From: Acidovorax sp. Leaf160
GTDB lineage: Bacteria > Pseudomonadota > Gammaproteobacteria > Burkholderiales > Burkholderiaceae_C
Length of the DNA: 64,000 bases
Reading direction: 5' to 3'
Assembly (NCBI RefSeq): GCF_001424265.1
Contig: NZ_LMOV01000029.1
Location: 91,499-155,498, forward strand
In this document: in pieces, positions 1-6,539 of the stretch
Numbering within the stretch: position 1 is the first letter of the stretch
Layout: each line of letters opens with the position of its first letter
The notes under the pieces: model-generated
Databases searched by the model: none
What the model was told of the DNA's origin: nothing
Seen by the model: only the letters and a program-made list of their open reading frames with translations
Translations under genes and position numbers: made by a program

Positions 1-1087
1 CCAGAGGCACTTTTGGCTCGGATTCCGTGGCCCCGGCGCGGGCCGGGGCTCGGCCTTGCGCGGCCGGGGGCGCCGCCTCGAACCGCACCCGCTCCACGCG
101 AAAGCCCTGCGCCGCCAGCAGCGCGGGCAAGCCGTCAGCGCCCACCATGTGCAGCGCGCCGACTGCGGCGAACACGCGGCTGCCGCTGCGGTGGCGGGCG
201 GCGATCGACGCCGCCAGTGCGGGGTTGCGCGCGGTCACCACGCGCTCGAAGGCTGCGCGGTCGGCGGGGCTGTCCATGCAGTCGCACCACTGGGCATAGG
301 TGGCCAGCAGCGCGGTGCGGCCATCGGCCCAGGCCTGCACCAGCGTGCGCAGGCTGTCCCGGGCGTGGCCGGCTTCCAGCGCGCGCAGTCCTGAATCGAC
401 CGCTTGCGCCGATTCGCCCGGCAGTTCGCCGGCCGACAGCGCCGCTATTTGCAGTTGCGGTGTTTCCAGCGACAGCACGGGCAGGCGCAGGCCGCGGGCC
501 AGCCCGGCGAGCACCAGGTCGGTGCCATAGGCAGGGTCGATGCCGTCCCGCCGCCCTGCCATCACCGACAGCGCGGCGACCTGCATTTCCGGGCGCAGCG
601 GCGCCAGCGCATCGGCGGCACAGGCGGCCACGGCCTGTGCGTGCAGGCGCTGCGCCAGGGCAGGCGGCAGGGGCGGCGCACCGGGGGGCTGGCGCATCGC
701 CGCCTGCAGCGCCTGGGCGATGGCGGGGTCGAGCGGGTCGAGTTCGAGCGCGACGACATCGCTGGCGCGCACCGCCGCCAGCACGGTGGGGCCTGGGAGC
801 ATCCAGTCGCGGTAGGCGGCGTGCACCGTGCCGTAGAGCCAGCTGGTGCGCCCGCCCTGCTCCACGCGCCAGAGGGCGCCGCGGTCGCGCGCCGCGCGCA
901 GCCCCTGGGGGATGGTGGCCGGGTCGAGCGGAACTGCGGCGGGCGGGCAGCCGGCGCCCGCGGACGGCGGGGCCGGCGGGGACGGCACGGCGAGCGCCGG
1001 CTGCGCCAGGGCCAGCACCGGCCAGGCCAGGGCGCAGCAGGCCCAGGCACGCAGCCGGTGCAGCGCGCGGCGCGCGCGGGCGGTCAT
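1..1087 (-). CDS. TraB/GumN family protein (C-terminus cut by window edge)
   Basis: The reading frame begins at an ATG whose bases overlap the stop of the upstream hydrolase gene (ATGA, 1084-1087) and is still open at base 1. The N-terminus is basic and then hydrophobic (ACCALAWPVLALAQPALA), fitting an exported protein. Two family hallmarks are visible: the N-terminal YGTVHAAYRDW and the C-terminal VGALHMVGADGLPALL followed by GFRVERV. Family members (PF01963) are poorly characterised; some are thought to be metalloprotease-like, and GumN lies in a xanthan cluster. The 4-bp overlap implies translational coupling to the FAH-family gene, but no shared pathway is evident. The family call is firm; the function is unknown. 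Confidence 0.85.
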   Translation of the reverse strand, partial: MTARARRALHRLRAWACCALAWPVLALAQPALAVPSPPAPPSAGAGCPPAAVPLDPATIPQGLRAARDRGALWRVEQGGRTSWLYGTVHAAYRDWMLPGPTVLAAVRASDVVALELDPLDPAIAQALQAAMRQPPGAPPLPPALAQRLHAQAVAACAADALAPLRPEMQVAALSVMAGRRDGIDPAYGTDLVLAGLARGLRLPVLSLETPQLQIAALSAGELPGESAQAVDSGLRALEAGHARDSLRTLVQAWADGRTALLATYAQWCDCMDSPADRAAFERVVTARNPALAASIAARHRSGSRVFAAVGALHMVGADGLPALLAAQGFRVERVRFEAAPPAAQGRAPARAGATESEPKVPL

Positions 1088-2094
1088 GCGCCGGGCTCGG
1101 CGATGGTCTGGTCGATGGCGCCGAACAGGCTCTGGCCCGCGGCGTTCTTCATCTCGATGCGGATGGTGTCGCCGAACTTCATGAATTCGGTGCTGGGCTT
1201 GCCGTTCTGGATGGTCTCGATGCAGCGCTGTTCGGCGATGCAGCTGTAGCCCTTGGGCCAGACCATGCGCCCACCCTGCTCCACGCCCTGATTGCTGACC
1301 GTGCCGCTGCCGACGATGGAGCCGGCGCGCACGTTGCGCGTCTTGGCGATGTGGGCGATGAGCTGGCCGAAGTGGAAGGTCATCTCTGGCCCCGCCTCGC
1401 ACTGGCCGACCTTGCGGCCGTTCCAGGTCGATTCGATCGTCAGGTGCAGCCGGCCGCCCTGCCAGGCGCTGCCCAGCTCATCGAGCGTGACGGCGACCGG
1501 GCTGAACGCCGTGGCGGGCTTGGACTGGAAGAAGCCGAAGCCCTTGGCCAGTTCGGCCGGGATCAGGTTGCGCAGCGACACGTCGTTGGCAATCATCACC
1601 AGGCGGATGCCGTCCAGCGCCTGCTCGGGCGTGGCGCCCATCTTCACGTCGCCGGTGACGACGGCGATCTCGGCCTCGAAGTCGATGCCCATGGCCTCGC
1701 TGGGCACGACCACGTTGTCGCACGGGCCGATGAAGTCGTCGCTGCCGCCCTGGTACATCAGCGGGTCGGTGTAGAAACTCTCGGGCACTTCGGAGTTGCG
1801 CGCTTTTCGCACCAGTTCGACGTGGTTGATGTAAGCGGAGCCGTCGGCCCACTGGTAGGCGCGCGGCAGCGGTGCCATGCACTGGGCCGGGTCGAACGGA
1901 AACGCATGCCGTGCGCGGCCGGCGTTGAGCTGGTCGTACAGGTCCTGCAGCTGCGGCGACAGGAAGTTCCAGTCGTCCAGCACCTGCTGCAGGCGGGTTG
2001 CGATGCCGGTCGCATAATGGGCCGAACCCAGATCGCGGGACACGACCACCAGCTGGCCGTCACGGGAACCATCCTTGTAGGTGGCGAGTTTCAT
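1084..2094 (-). CDS. Fumarylacetoacetate hydrolase (FAH) family protein
   Basis: A 336-residue protein starting MKLATYKDGSRDG, preceded by AAGGAG nine bases before the ATG; this ribosome site decides the start against a longer upstream frame. The central IDFEAEIAVV (about residues 137-146) supplies the Glu-x-Glu metal pair of the FAH fold, and ANDVSLR (D171) the matching aspartate. An N-terminal FAH-like cap precedes the catalytic domain. The family hydrolyses C-C bonds in acylpyruvates or carries out related decarboxylation or isomerisation in aromatic and tyrosine catabolism. The exact substrate cannot be read from sequence. It runs divergently from an IclR regulator and overlaps the downstream TraB gene by 4 bp, so it is probably a small IclR-controlled catabolic operon. 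Confidence 0.88.
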   Translation of the reverse strand: MKLATYKDGSRDGQLVVVSRDLGSAHYATGIATRLQQVLDDWNFLSPQLQDLYDQLNAGRARHAFPFDPAQCMAPLPRAYQWADGSAYINHVELVRKARNSEVPESFYTDPLMYQGGSDDFIGPCDNVVVPSEAMGIDFEAEIAVVTGDVKMGATPEQALDGIRLVMIANDVSLRNLIPAELAKGFGFFQSKPATAFSPVAVTLDELGSAWQGGRLHLTIESTWNGRKVGQCEAGPEMTFHFGQLIAHIAKTRNVRAGSIVGSGTVSNQGVEQGGRMVWPKGYSCIAEQRCIETIQNGKPSTEFMKFGDTIRIEMKNAAGQSLFGAIDQTIAEPGA

Positions 2095-2166
2095 CGCTGT
2101 GCGCTCCTTGTCTCCGATCGCCGTGGCCGGCCGCTGCCGGGCACGAATTACGAATGGGTGAATTGA

Positions 2167-2176
2167 TTTAACTAAA
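2167..2176. promoter_or_regulatory. AT-rich palindrome in the FAH/IclR divergent control region
   Basis: TTTAACTAAA is a 4-bp-arm palindrome in the 100-bp space between the two divergent genes. It is conspicuously AT-rich against its surroundings and lies 19 bases before the IclR start. IclR-family proteins commonly bind short AT-rich palindromes between themselves and their divergent target, so this is a plausible operator. No comparative evidence is available. Confidence 0.3.
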
Positions 2177-2194
2177 CAGAACTCGCAAATTCTA

Positions 2195-2998
2195 ATGCAG
2201 ATGGACAAGGAACGGGCCGGCATTCAGTCGGTGGAAGTGGGGTTCGCGCTGCTGGACGGGCTGACCCGCGCGCGCGGCCCCCTGATGCTCAAGGACCTGG
2301 CCGCCACCGCCGGGATGAGCGCGGCCAAGGCGCACCGCTACCTGGTGAGCTTCCAGCGGCTGGGCCTGGTGGTGCAGGACGCGCGCACCGCCCGCTACGA
2401 CCTGGGACCGGCCGCGCTCAAGCTCGGCCTGGCCTCGCTGGCCCGGCTGGACGCCGTCAAGCTGGCGCGGGAACGCATGCCCGCGCTGATGGAGGCCGTG
2501 GGCCACACGCTGGCGCTGGCCGTGTGGGGCAACCGGGGGCCGACCATCGTGCACTGGGAAGAGTCGCCCCAGGCCGTCACCGCCAACCTGCGGCTGGGCG
2601 ATGTGATGCCGCTGCTGTCGTCCGCCACCGGCCGCTGCTTTGCCGCCTACCTGCCGCGCGAGGCCACCGCCGCGCTGGTGCAGGAAGAACTGCAGCATGC
2701 CGCCCGCCTGGGCCGCACCGACCTGCCCACCGATACCGCCGCCGTGGACGCGCTGCTGCGCGAAGTGCGCGAGCGCCACTGCGCGCGGGTGGTCGATACG
2801 CTGCTGCCCGGCATCGTGGCGTTCTGCGCGCCGGTGTTCGATGCGGATGGCCACCTGGCGCTGGGCATCACCACGCTGGGCTCCATCGCCACCTTCGACC
2901 CCGCCTGGGACGGCGCCGTGCACGCGCCCCTGCAGCAAGCCGCGCTGCGCCTGTCCAGCGACCTGGGCGGTGCGGGCGCCAGCGCGGCGCCGCGCTAG
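2195..2998 (+). CDS. IclR-family transcriptional regulator
   Basis: A 267-residue protein with an N-terminal winged helix-turn-helix (about residues 30-65, LKDLAATAGMSAAKAHRYL, then GLV) followed by the IclR effector domain (AVWGNRGPTIVHW, SSATGRCFAAYLP, VFDADGHLALGITTLG). Family length is about 250-270. The start is MQMDKER; the ATG two codons later at 2201 is equally possible, since no clear ribosome site separates them. It diverges from the FAH-family hydrolase, the usual layout for an IclR regulator of a small catabolic operon. The effector is probably a small organic or aromatic acid, by inference only. Confidence 0.88.
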   Translation: MQMDKERAGIQSVEVGFALLDGLTRARGPLMLKDLAATAGMSAAKAHRYLVSFQRLGLVVQDARTARYDLGPAALKLGLASLARLDAVKLARERMPALMEAVGHTLALAVWGNRGPTIVHWEESPQAVTANLRLGDVMPLLSSATGRCFAAYLPREATAALVQEELQHAARLGRTDLPTDTAAVDALLREVRERHCARVVDTLLPGIVAFCAPVFDADGHLALGITTLGSIATFDPAWDGAVHAPLQQAALRLSSDLGGAGASAAPR

Positions 2999-3049
2999 CC
3001 TGGCGCAGGCGAGCCATCGGGCCACCGAGTCATCCACAGCGCAACCGCC

Positions 3050-4333
3050 ATGCCCCGCCGCGTGCTTCTGGCCTTGGTGTGTGCCGTGCTGGCGCTGCAC
3101 CTGCTGGCGCTGCGCCACCTGCCCCTGGGTGGCGCAGCGGCGGGTGCCGCGCCGCAGCGGCTGGCGTTCCAGACGCGGATGGTGGAGCCGCCGCCTGCGC
3201 CCCCGCCAACGCCAACGCCTTCGCCGCCCTCCGCACCAAAGCCCTTGCCTTCGCCCTCTCCAGCCAAGACCCCACCCGCTGTGAAGCGCGCGGCAGCCCC
3301 CGCGCCGAAGCCGCCGGCGGCCAAGGCGGCCCGCCCGTCTGCGCCCGACGTAACCGCCGACACCGACGCCGAAGCACCCTCGGCCACCACGGCCCCACCC
3401 GTGCCATCCCCCGCGCCCTCCCCCGCGCCCTCCCCCGCGCCGGATGCAGACGCCTCCACCCGTCCGGCCGCAGCCGACGCCATGCCCCCGCTGCCTGCCG
3501 ACGCGGAATCGGCCACGATGGCGGGCGCCGCCGCGCCCGGGGCCGCGGCGTCCGGCCCTGCGCTTGCCGCCTCGGCGCCGTCCGCGACTGCGGCGGCGGA
3601 CCCACCCGCCGAGCCCGAAACCCGCGCCGGCGTCACCATCCAGGCGCCGGGCAGCGCCCGCCCCCGCGCCGACGCGGATGCGCCGCCCGTGCGCCTGCCC
3701 GCGTCGGCGCGCCTGCGCTTCGAGGTCACGGGCGAAGCCAAGCGCTTTCACTACAACGCGAACGCCGAGCTGCTGTGGCGCAATCTGGGCGCCACGTATG
3801 AAGCCCGCCAGGAGGTCAAGGCCTTCCTGCTCGGCTCCCGGTCGCAGACCAGCACTGGGCGCCTCACCTCCGAGGGGCTGCAGCCGATACGCTTCGGTGA
3901 CCGCTCCCGAAGCGAGCAGGCCGCGCATTTCGACCAGGACAACCACGTCGCCACCTTCAGCGCCAACACGCCCAGCGCCCCCATCGGCCCCGGCGCACAG
4001 GACCGGCTCAGCGTGTTCATCCAGCTCGGCGCGCTGCTGGCCGCCGCACCCGACCGCTATCCGCCCGGCACGCAGATCACCCTGACCACGGTGGGTGCGC
4101 GCAACGCCGACCGCTGGACCTTCACCGTGGAAGGCCCCGAGACACTGGAACTGCCCATCGGCCAGACCCCGGCGCTCAAGCTGCAGCGCCTGCCCCGCAG
4201 CGACCGCGAGCGCGACCAGAAGGCCGAGCTCTGGCTGGGTACGCAGATGGGCTACCTGCCGGTGCGCATCCGGCTCACCCAGTCCAACGGCGACTTCGCC
4301 GACCTCGCGCTGCGCGACCGCGATTCGCCCTGA
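3050..4333 (+). CDS. DUF3108 domain-containing protein with long Pro/Ala-rich linker
   Basis: A 427-residue protein. Residues 1-22 (MPRRVLLALVCAVLALHLLAL) form a signal anchor. Residues about 40-215 are a low-complexity Pro/Ala/Ser region resembling a TonB-type periplasmic spacer, including a 12-bp DNA repeat near 3410-3445 that encodes PAPS units. The C-terminal 200 residues (RLRFEVTGEAKRFHYNANAEL onward, with GNLG/AEL-type strands and a GYLPVRIRLTQ tail) match the DUF3108 fold, thought to be a periplasmic beta-rich domain. It follows the IclR gene by 51 bp on the same strand, but no functional link is evident. It is possibly an envelope protein; the biochemical role is unknown. Confidence 0.8.
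   Translation: MPRRVLLALVCAVLALHLLALRHLPLGGAAAGAAPQRLAFQTRMVEPPPAPPPTPTPSPPSAPKPLPSPSPAKTPPAVKRAAAPAPKPPAAKAARPSAPDVTADTDAEAPSATTAPPVPSPAPSPAPSPAPDADASTRPAAADAMPPLPADAESATMAGAAAPGAAASGPALAASAPSATAAADPPAEPETRAGVTIQAPGSARPRADADAPPVRLPASARLRFEVTGEAKRFHYNANAELLWRNLGATYEARQEVKAFLLGSRSQTSTGRLTSEGLQPIRFGDRSRSEQAAHFDQDNHVATFSANTPSAPIGPGAQDRLSVFIQLGALLAAAPDRYPPGTQITLTTVGARNADRWTFTVEGPETLELPIGQTPALKLQRLPRSDRERDQKAELWLGTQMGYLPVRIRLTQSNGDFADLALRDRDSP
3408..3444 (+). repeat. 12-bp in-frame tandem repeat in the DUF3108 gene
   Basis: About three copies of a CCCTCCCCCGCG unit lie in tandem and encode repeated Pro-Ala-Pro-Ser in the periplasmic linker. Because the unit is a multiple of three, copy changes would alter linker length without a frameshift. 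Confidence 0.6.
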
Positions 4334-4441
4334 GGAGCGTGCAGGCCCTGCCGGCCAGGGCGCCTCGCGCCGGGGCCACGTCGGACGTCGCGCCGAACGC
4401 CCGCAAACAAAATCCGCGCGAGCCCGGAGCGCCCGCTTTTC

Positions 4442-4461
4442 CGTGAAATACTGTGTTCACG
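4442..4461. repeat. Inverted repeat CGTGAA-N8-TTCACG upstream of a sigma-54 promoter
   Basis: Perfect 6-bp arms (4442-4447 and 4456-4461) separated by 8 bases, about 135 bp upstream of the -24 element at 4595. This is the distance at which bacterial enhancer-binding proteins usually bind. A second palindrome, CGGACTT-G-AAGTCCG at 4560-4574, lies only about 20 bp above the promoter. Either could be an activator site; neither matches an operator I can name. Confidence 0.35.
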
Positions 4462-4594
4462 CAGCACCTGGAAACGTGACGCTCGCGAGTCGGAAACGCC
4501 AGCCAGCCAGCCAGCCTGTCTGCCTGGAGGCACGAATCGGCTGGCAGTGCGTTGCAGGCCGGACTTGAAGTCCGCCCCAGGGCTGCCATCTGAG

Positions 4595-4610
4595 TGGTAC
4601 GGAATTTGCA
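4595..4610 (+). promoter_or_regulatory. Sigma-54 (RpoN) promoter for the DUF3567 gene
   Basis: TGGTACGGAATTTGCA matches the -24/-12 consensus TGGCACG-N4-TTGCW at all but one position, with the diagnostic GG and GC exactly ten bases apart. The expected start of transcription is near 4621, giving a leader of about 53 bases that ends in AGGGAGGA and the ATG at 4675. The 341-bp gap 4334-4674 has no other gene-like content. It does hold two inverted repeats and a short CAGC tetranucleotide run near 4499-4518. Confidence 0.75.
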
Positions 4611-4674
4611 ATTGGCCCTGACCGGCCAGCGGCTTTTCGTGAATGCAATGCACAGCACACTAGGGAGGAACGCC

Positions 4675-4977
4675 ATGCACATGCTCTACGACTCTGAATC
4701 GTTCGTGGTGGTCCACATGCAGCCGGACGCTGCCGACACACCCGCAGCCGGCGCGTCCGCGGCCGCCGCGTCGATCCTCGCCCCCCAACTCGCCCGCCAC
4801 GGCTTCGAGATCGTGGACAAACGCTCCGGCAAGGAGGTGTACCTCGACGGCTCCTGGGCCGAGATGTTCCAGGAACAGATCCTCGCCTGGCAGCGCGACA
4901 CGCCCACGCAGGAAGAGGTGGACGACACGCTGGACGGCTACGTGGGTCTGGCGCAGAACCCTGTCGTCGTGCATTGA
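4675..4977 (+). CDS. DUF3567 domain-containing protein
   Basis: A 100-residue protein starting MHMLYDSESFVVVHM, with a strong ribosome site (AGGGAGGA) seven bases upstream. That decides against the longer frame starting at 4594, whose first codon lies in the promoter. The family hallmarks are the opening M-x-MLY-x-S, the central GFEIVDKRSGKEVYLDG and the acidic end TQEEVDDTLDGYVG. The DUF3567 family is small and largely betaproteobacterial, with no assigned biochemistry. A linker of about 20 Ala/Pro-rich residues (about 20-40) lengthens this copy compared with the family norm of about 80-90. A near-consensus sigma-54 promoter sits directly upstream, so expression probably depends on RpoN and an activator. 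Confidence 0.85.
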   Translation: MHMLYDSESFVVVHMQPDAADTPAAGASAAAASILAPQLARHGFEIVDKRSGKEVYLDGSWAEMFQEQILAWQRDTPTQEEVDDTLDGYVGLAQNPVVVH

Positions 4978-5034
4978 GCCTTGCCGCGCCGAGGCCGCAC
5001 CGGCTGCGGCCCAGCCACCCCAGCGACGCCGCCG

Positions 5035-5778
5035 TCAGGCGCCGTGCCCACTCCCGCGCCGCGATGCCCGGCTCACCCCCGAAGCCGTGAGCCGGTACCG
5101 CTGGTTCCTGCTTTTCGGCTTGTCGGGCATGGTCATCTCCACCCACCCTTGCGCCAGCGCCGGGAGCAGATACGCCTGACGGAAGTGCTCCGCATGCTTG
5201 AGCCCCAATGCCGCTTGCAGGTCTGCACGCGACAGGTCCCCCTCCAACACCCGCAGCAGTCGATCGACTTCCGCGGTGACTTCCGCGGTGACCAGAGTCT
5301 TTTGACGCGCCGAAAGGTGTACCGGCAATCGCACCACAAATGATGAACGCTCGTCGTCGGTTTCGAACGCGGGCTCTGGCGATCCATTCATGCGCATCGC
5401 CTTGAGAATTTTCGGAATGCCGGTGGCCCGGCCTTCCGTGAGCTTGAGTTCTTTGAGGAACTCACCGATGCGGCGATTGCGGTATCGCCGGCTGACTGCA
5501 CGGCCGGTCTGCAGGTCCTGCAGCCGCACGGATCGGTCCGGGCCTGGAAAGCTCAGGATCGTCACCTCGTCGGGGCTGATGCGCACTTCCACCGGCTCCG
5601 GAATCTCGTGGCTCCGGTGGTACACCGCATTCACCAGGGCTTCCTCCAGCGCCGCGAAAGGAACATTCCAGATCCGGGTGGCCTCGGCCGACTGCGGATG
5701 CTTGGTGGTCATTTCATGCAGGAAGTTGCGCTGCACATAGTCGAGCGCCTCGCGCACGGTGCGATCCGGTTCAAGCAT
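5035..5778 (-). pseudogene. N-terminally truncated AlbA_2/ATPase-type transcriptional regulator
   Basis: A 247-residue open frame matches only the C-terminal two thirds of the RecG-like/Schlafen AlbA_2 regulator family. The ATP-binding GHKL-like segment is present (FAALEEALVNAVYHRSHE, then the GPDR loop, RRYRNRRIGEFLKEL, and GRATGIPKILKAM). A winged-helix-like tail follows (LSRADLQAALGLKHAEHFRQAYL). The roughly 150-residue N-terminal AlbA_2 DNA-binding domain is missing. The first ATG (MLEPDRT) has no ribosome site, and the preceding bases read into the dispersed repeat at 5830. I take it as a decayed remnant; a short functional protein is possible but less likely. No mobile-element ends are visible beside it. 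Confidence 0.65.
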
Positions 5779-5829
5779 GGCAGGAAATCCAGCACGGCCG
5801 GCAACTTTCCACGACCCCGATCAGGCTTC

Positions 5830-5873
5830 GGCGCTTGATTCACGAGCGCAAACAGCTATCTCTTTGATAGCAA
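5830..5873. repeat. Dispersed double-palindrome repeat, copy 1
   Basis: GCGCTTG-type arm (GCGCT 5831-5835, AGCGC 5845-5849) followed by GCTATC (5855-5860) and GATAGC (5866-5871). The same two-hairpin pattern recurs near 10161, 14853, 16970, 27586, 51293 and 58741. This copy lies between the truncated regulator and the hemerythrin gene. Confidence 0.7.
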
Positions 5874-5875
5874 TT

Positions 5876-6445
5876 TCAGCTGACACCCCGGCTCCGCGCC
5901 ATCTCGCGCCCCATGGCCTGCACCGCCTCGGCCGACAGCAGTGCCCGACTGGCCGGGTAGACCACCTCGTCTTCGCGGCGAAGGTGGTCGGCGTGGAGGG
6001 CGATGAAGCCGTCGAAGGCCGCCAGGTGCGCTGGCTCGAAGGCCGCCAGATCGCCGGCCGCCCAAGCCGCCAGGGGCACCCGGGCCTGGGCCCAGGCCGC
6101 CGCCATGGCGACGTGGTCGCGCTGCAACCGCGCCACCAGGGCGGCCATTTCGGCCGCCGCGACGTCGCCAGGGTGGGCGGCGGCGCGGGCCAGCAGGAGC
6201 GGGAAGACGTGGCGCTCCTCGTCGCCGTGGTGCAGGGGCGCGGCGATGTCGAAGTAGCGCAGCACGTCGCGCGCGGCGTCGCGCCCCGCCTCGTCCGCTC
6301 CGTGCGCGCGCGCTTGGGTGCAGAGCCGCGCCAGCAGGTCGAGCGAGCGCCCGATGCGTTCGTGGCAGGCGCCGAGCATCTCGAACGGCTGCTCGAACCC
6401 CACGGCGGGCGAGCGCAGGCCGGGCAGCGCGGCGCGTGAGGTCAT
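5876..6445 (-). CDS. Hemerythrin HHE-domain protein
   Basis: A 189-residue protein starting MTSRAALPGL. The hemerythrin cation-binding pattern is visible: H28 (CHERI), H72-H73/E76 (LHHGDEERHVFP), H111 (RDHVAMA) and the C-terminal HADHLRREDEVVYP. These residues would coordinate a di-iron site that binds oxygen or senses redox state. The start at 6445 is chosen because the upstream extension is low-complexity Pro/Gly-rich sequence without homology. It ends about 95 bp downstream of the nrdJ stop on the same strand, so it may be read through from the B12-dependent ribonucleotide reductase gene. Its role (oxygen, NO or iron handling) is not resolved. Confidence 0.82.
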   Translation of the reverse strand: MTSRAALPGLRSPAVGFEQPFEMLGACHERIGRSLDLLARLCTQARAHGADEAGRDAARDVLRYFDIAAPLHHGDEERHVFPLLLARAAAHPGDVAAAEMAALVARLQRDHVAMAAAWAQARVPLAAWAAGDLAAFEPAHLAAFDGFIALHADHLRREDEVVYPASRALLSAEAVQAMGREMARSRGVS

Positions 6446-6539
6446 GGTCTGGCGGGCCGCAGCCGGGCGGCCGCCCAGCCCTGCGGAGGCGCCTGGCGTC
6501 GGCTGCGGGGGCGGCCGGGCCGAGAGGGGCATGCCGCCA

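Noticed and set aside
13-2166. Long plus-strand open frame of over 700 codons
   Set aside because: It runs antisense to the TraB and FAH-family genes, has Arg/Pro/Ala-rich translation and no homology; high GC content makes long antisense frames common here.
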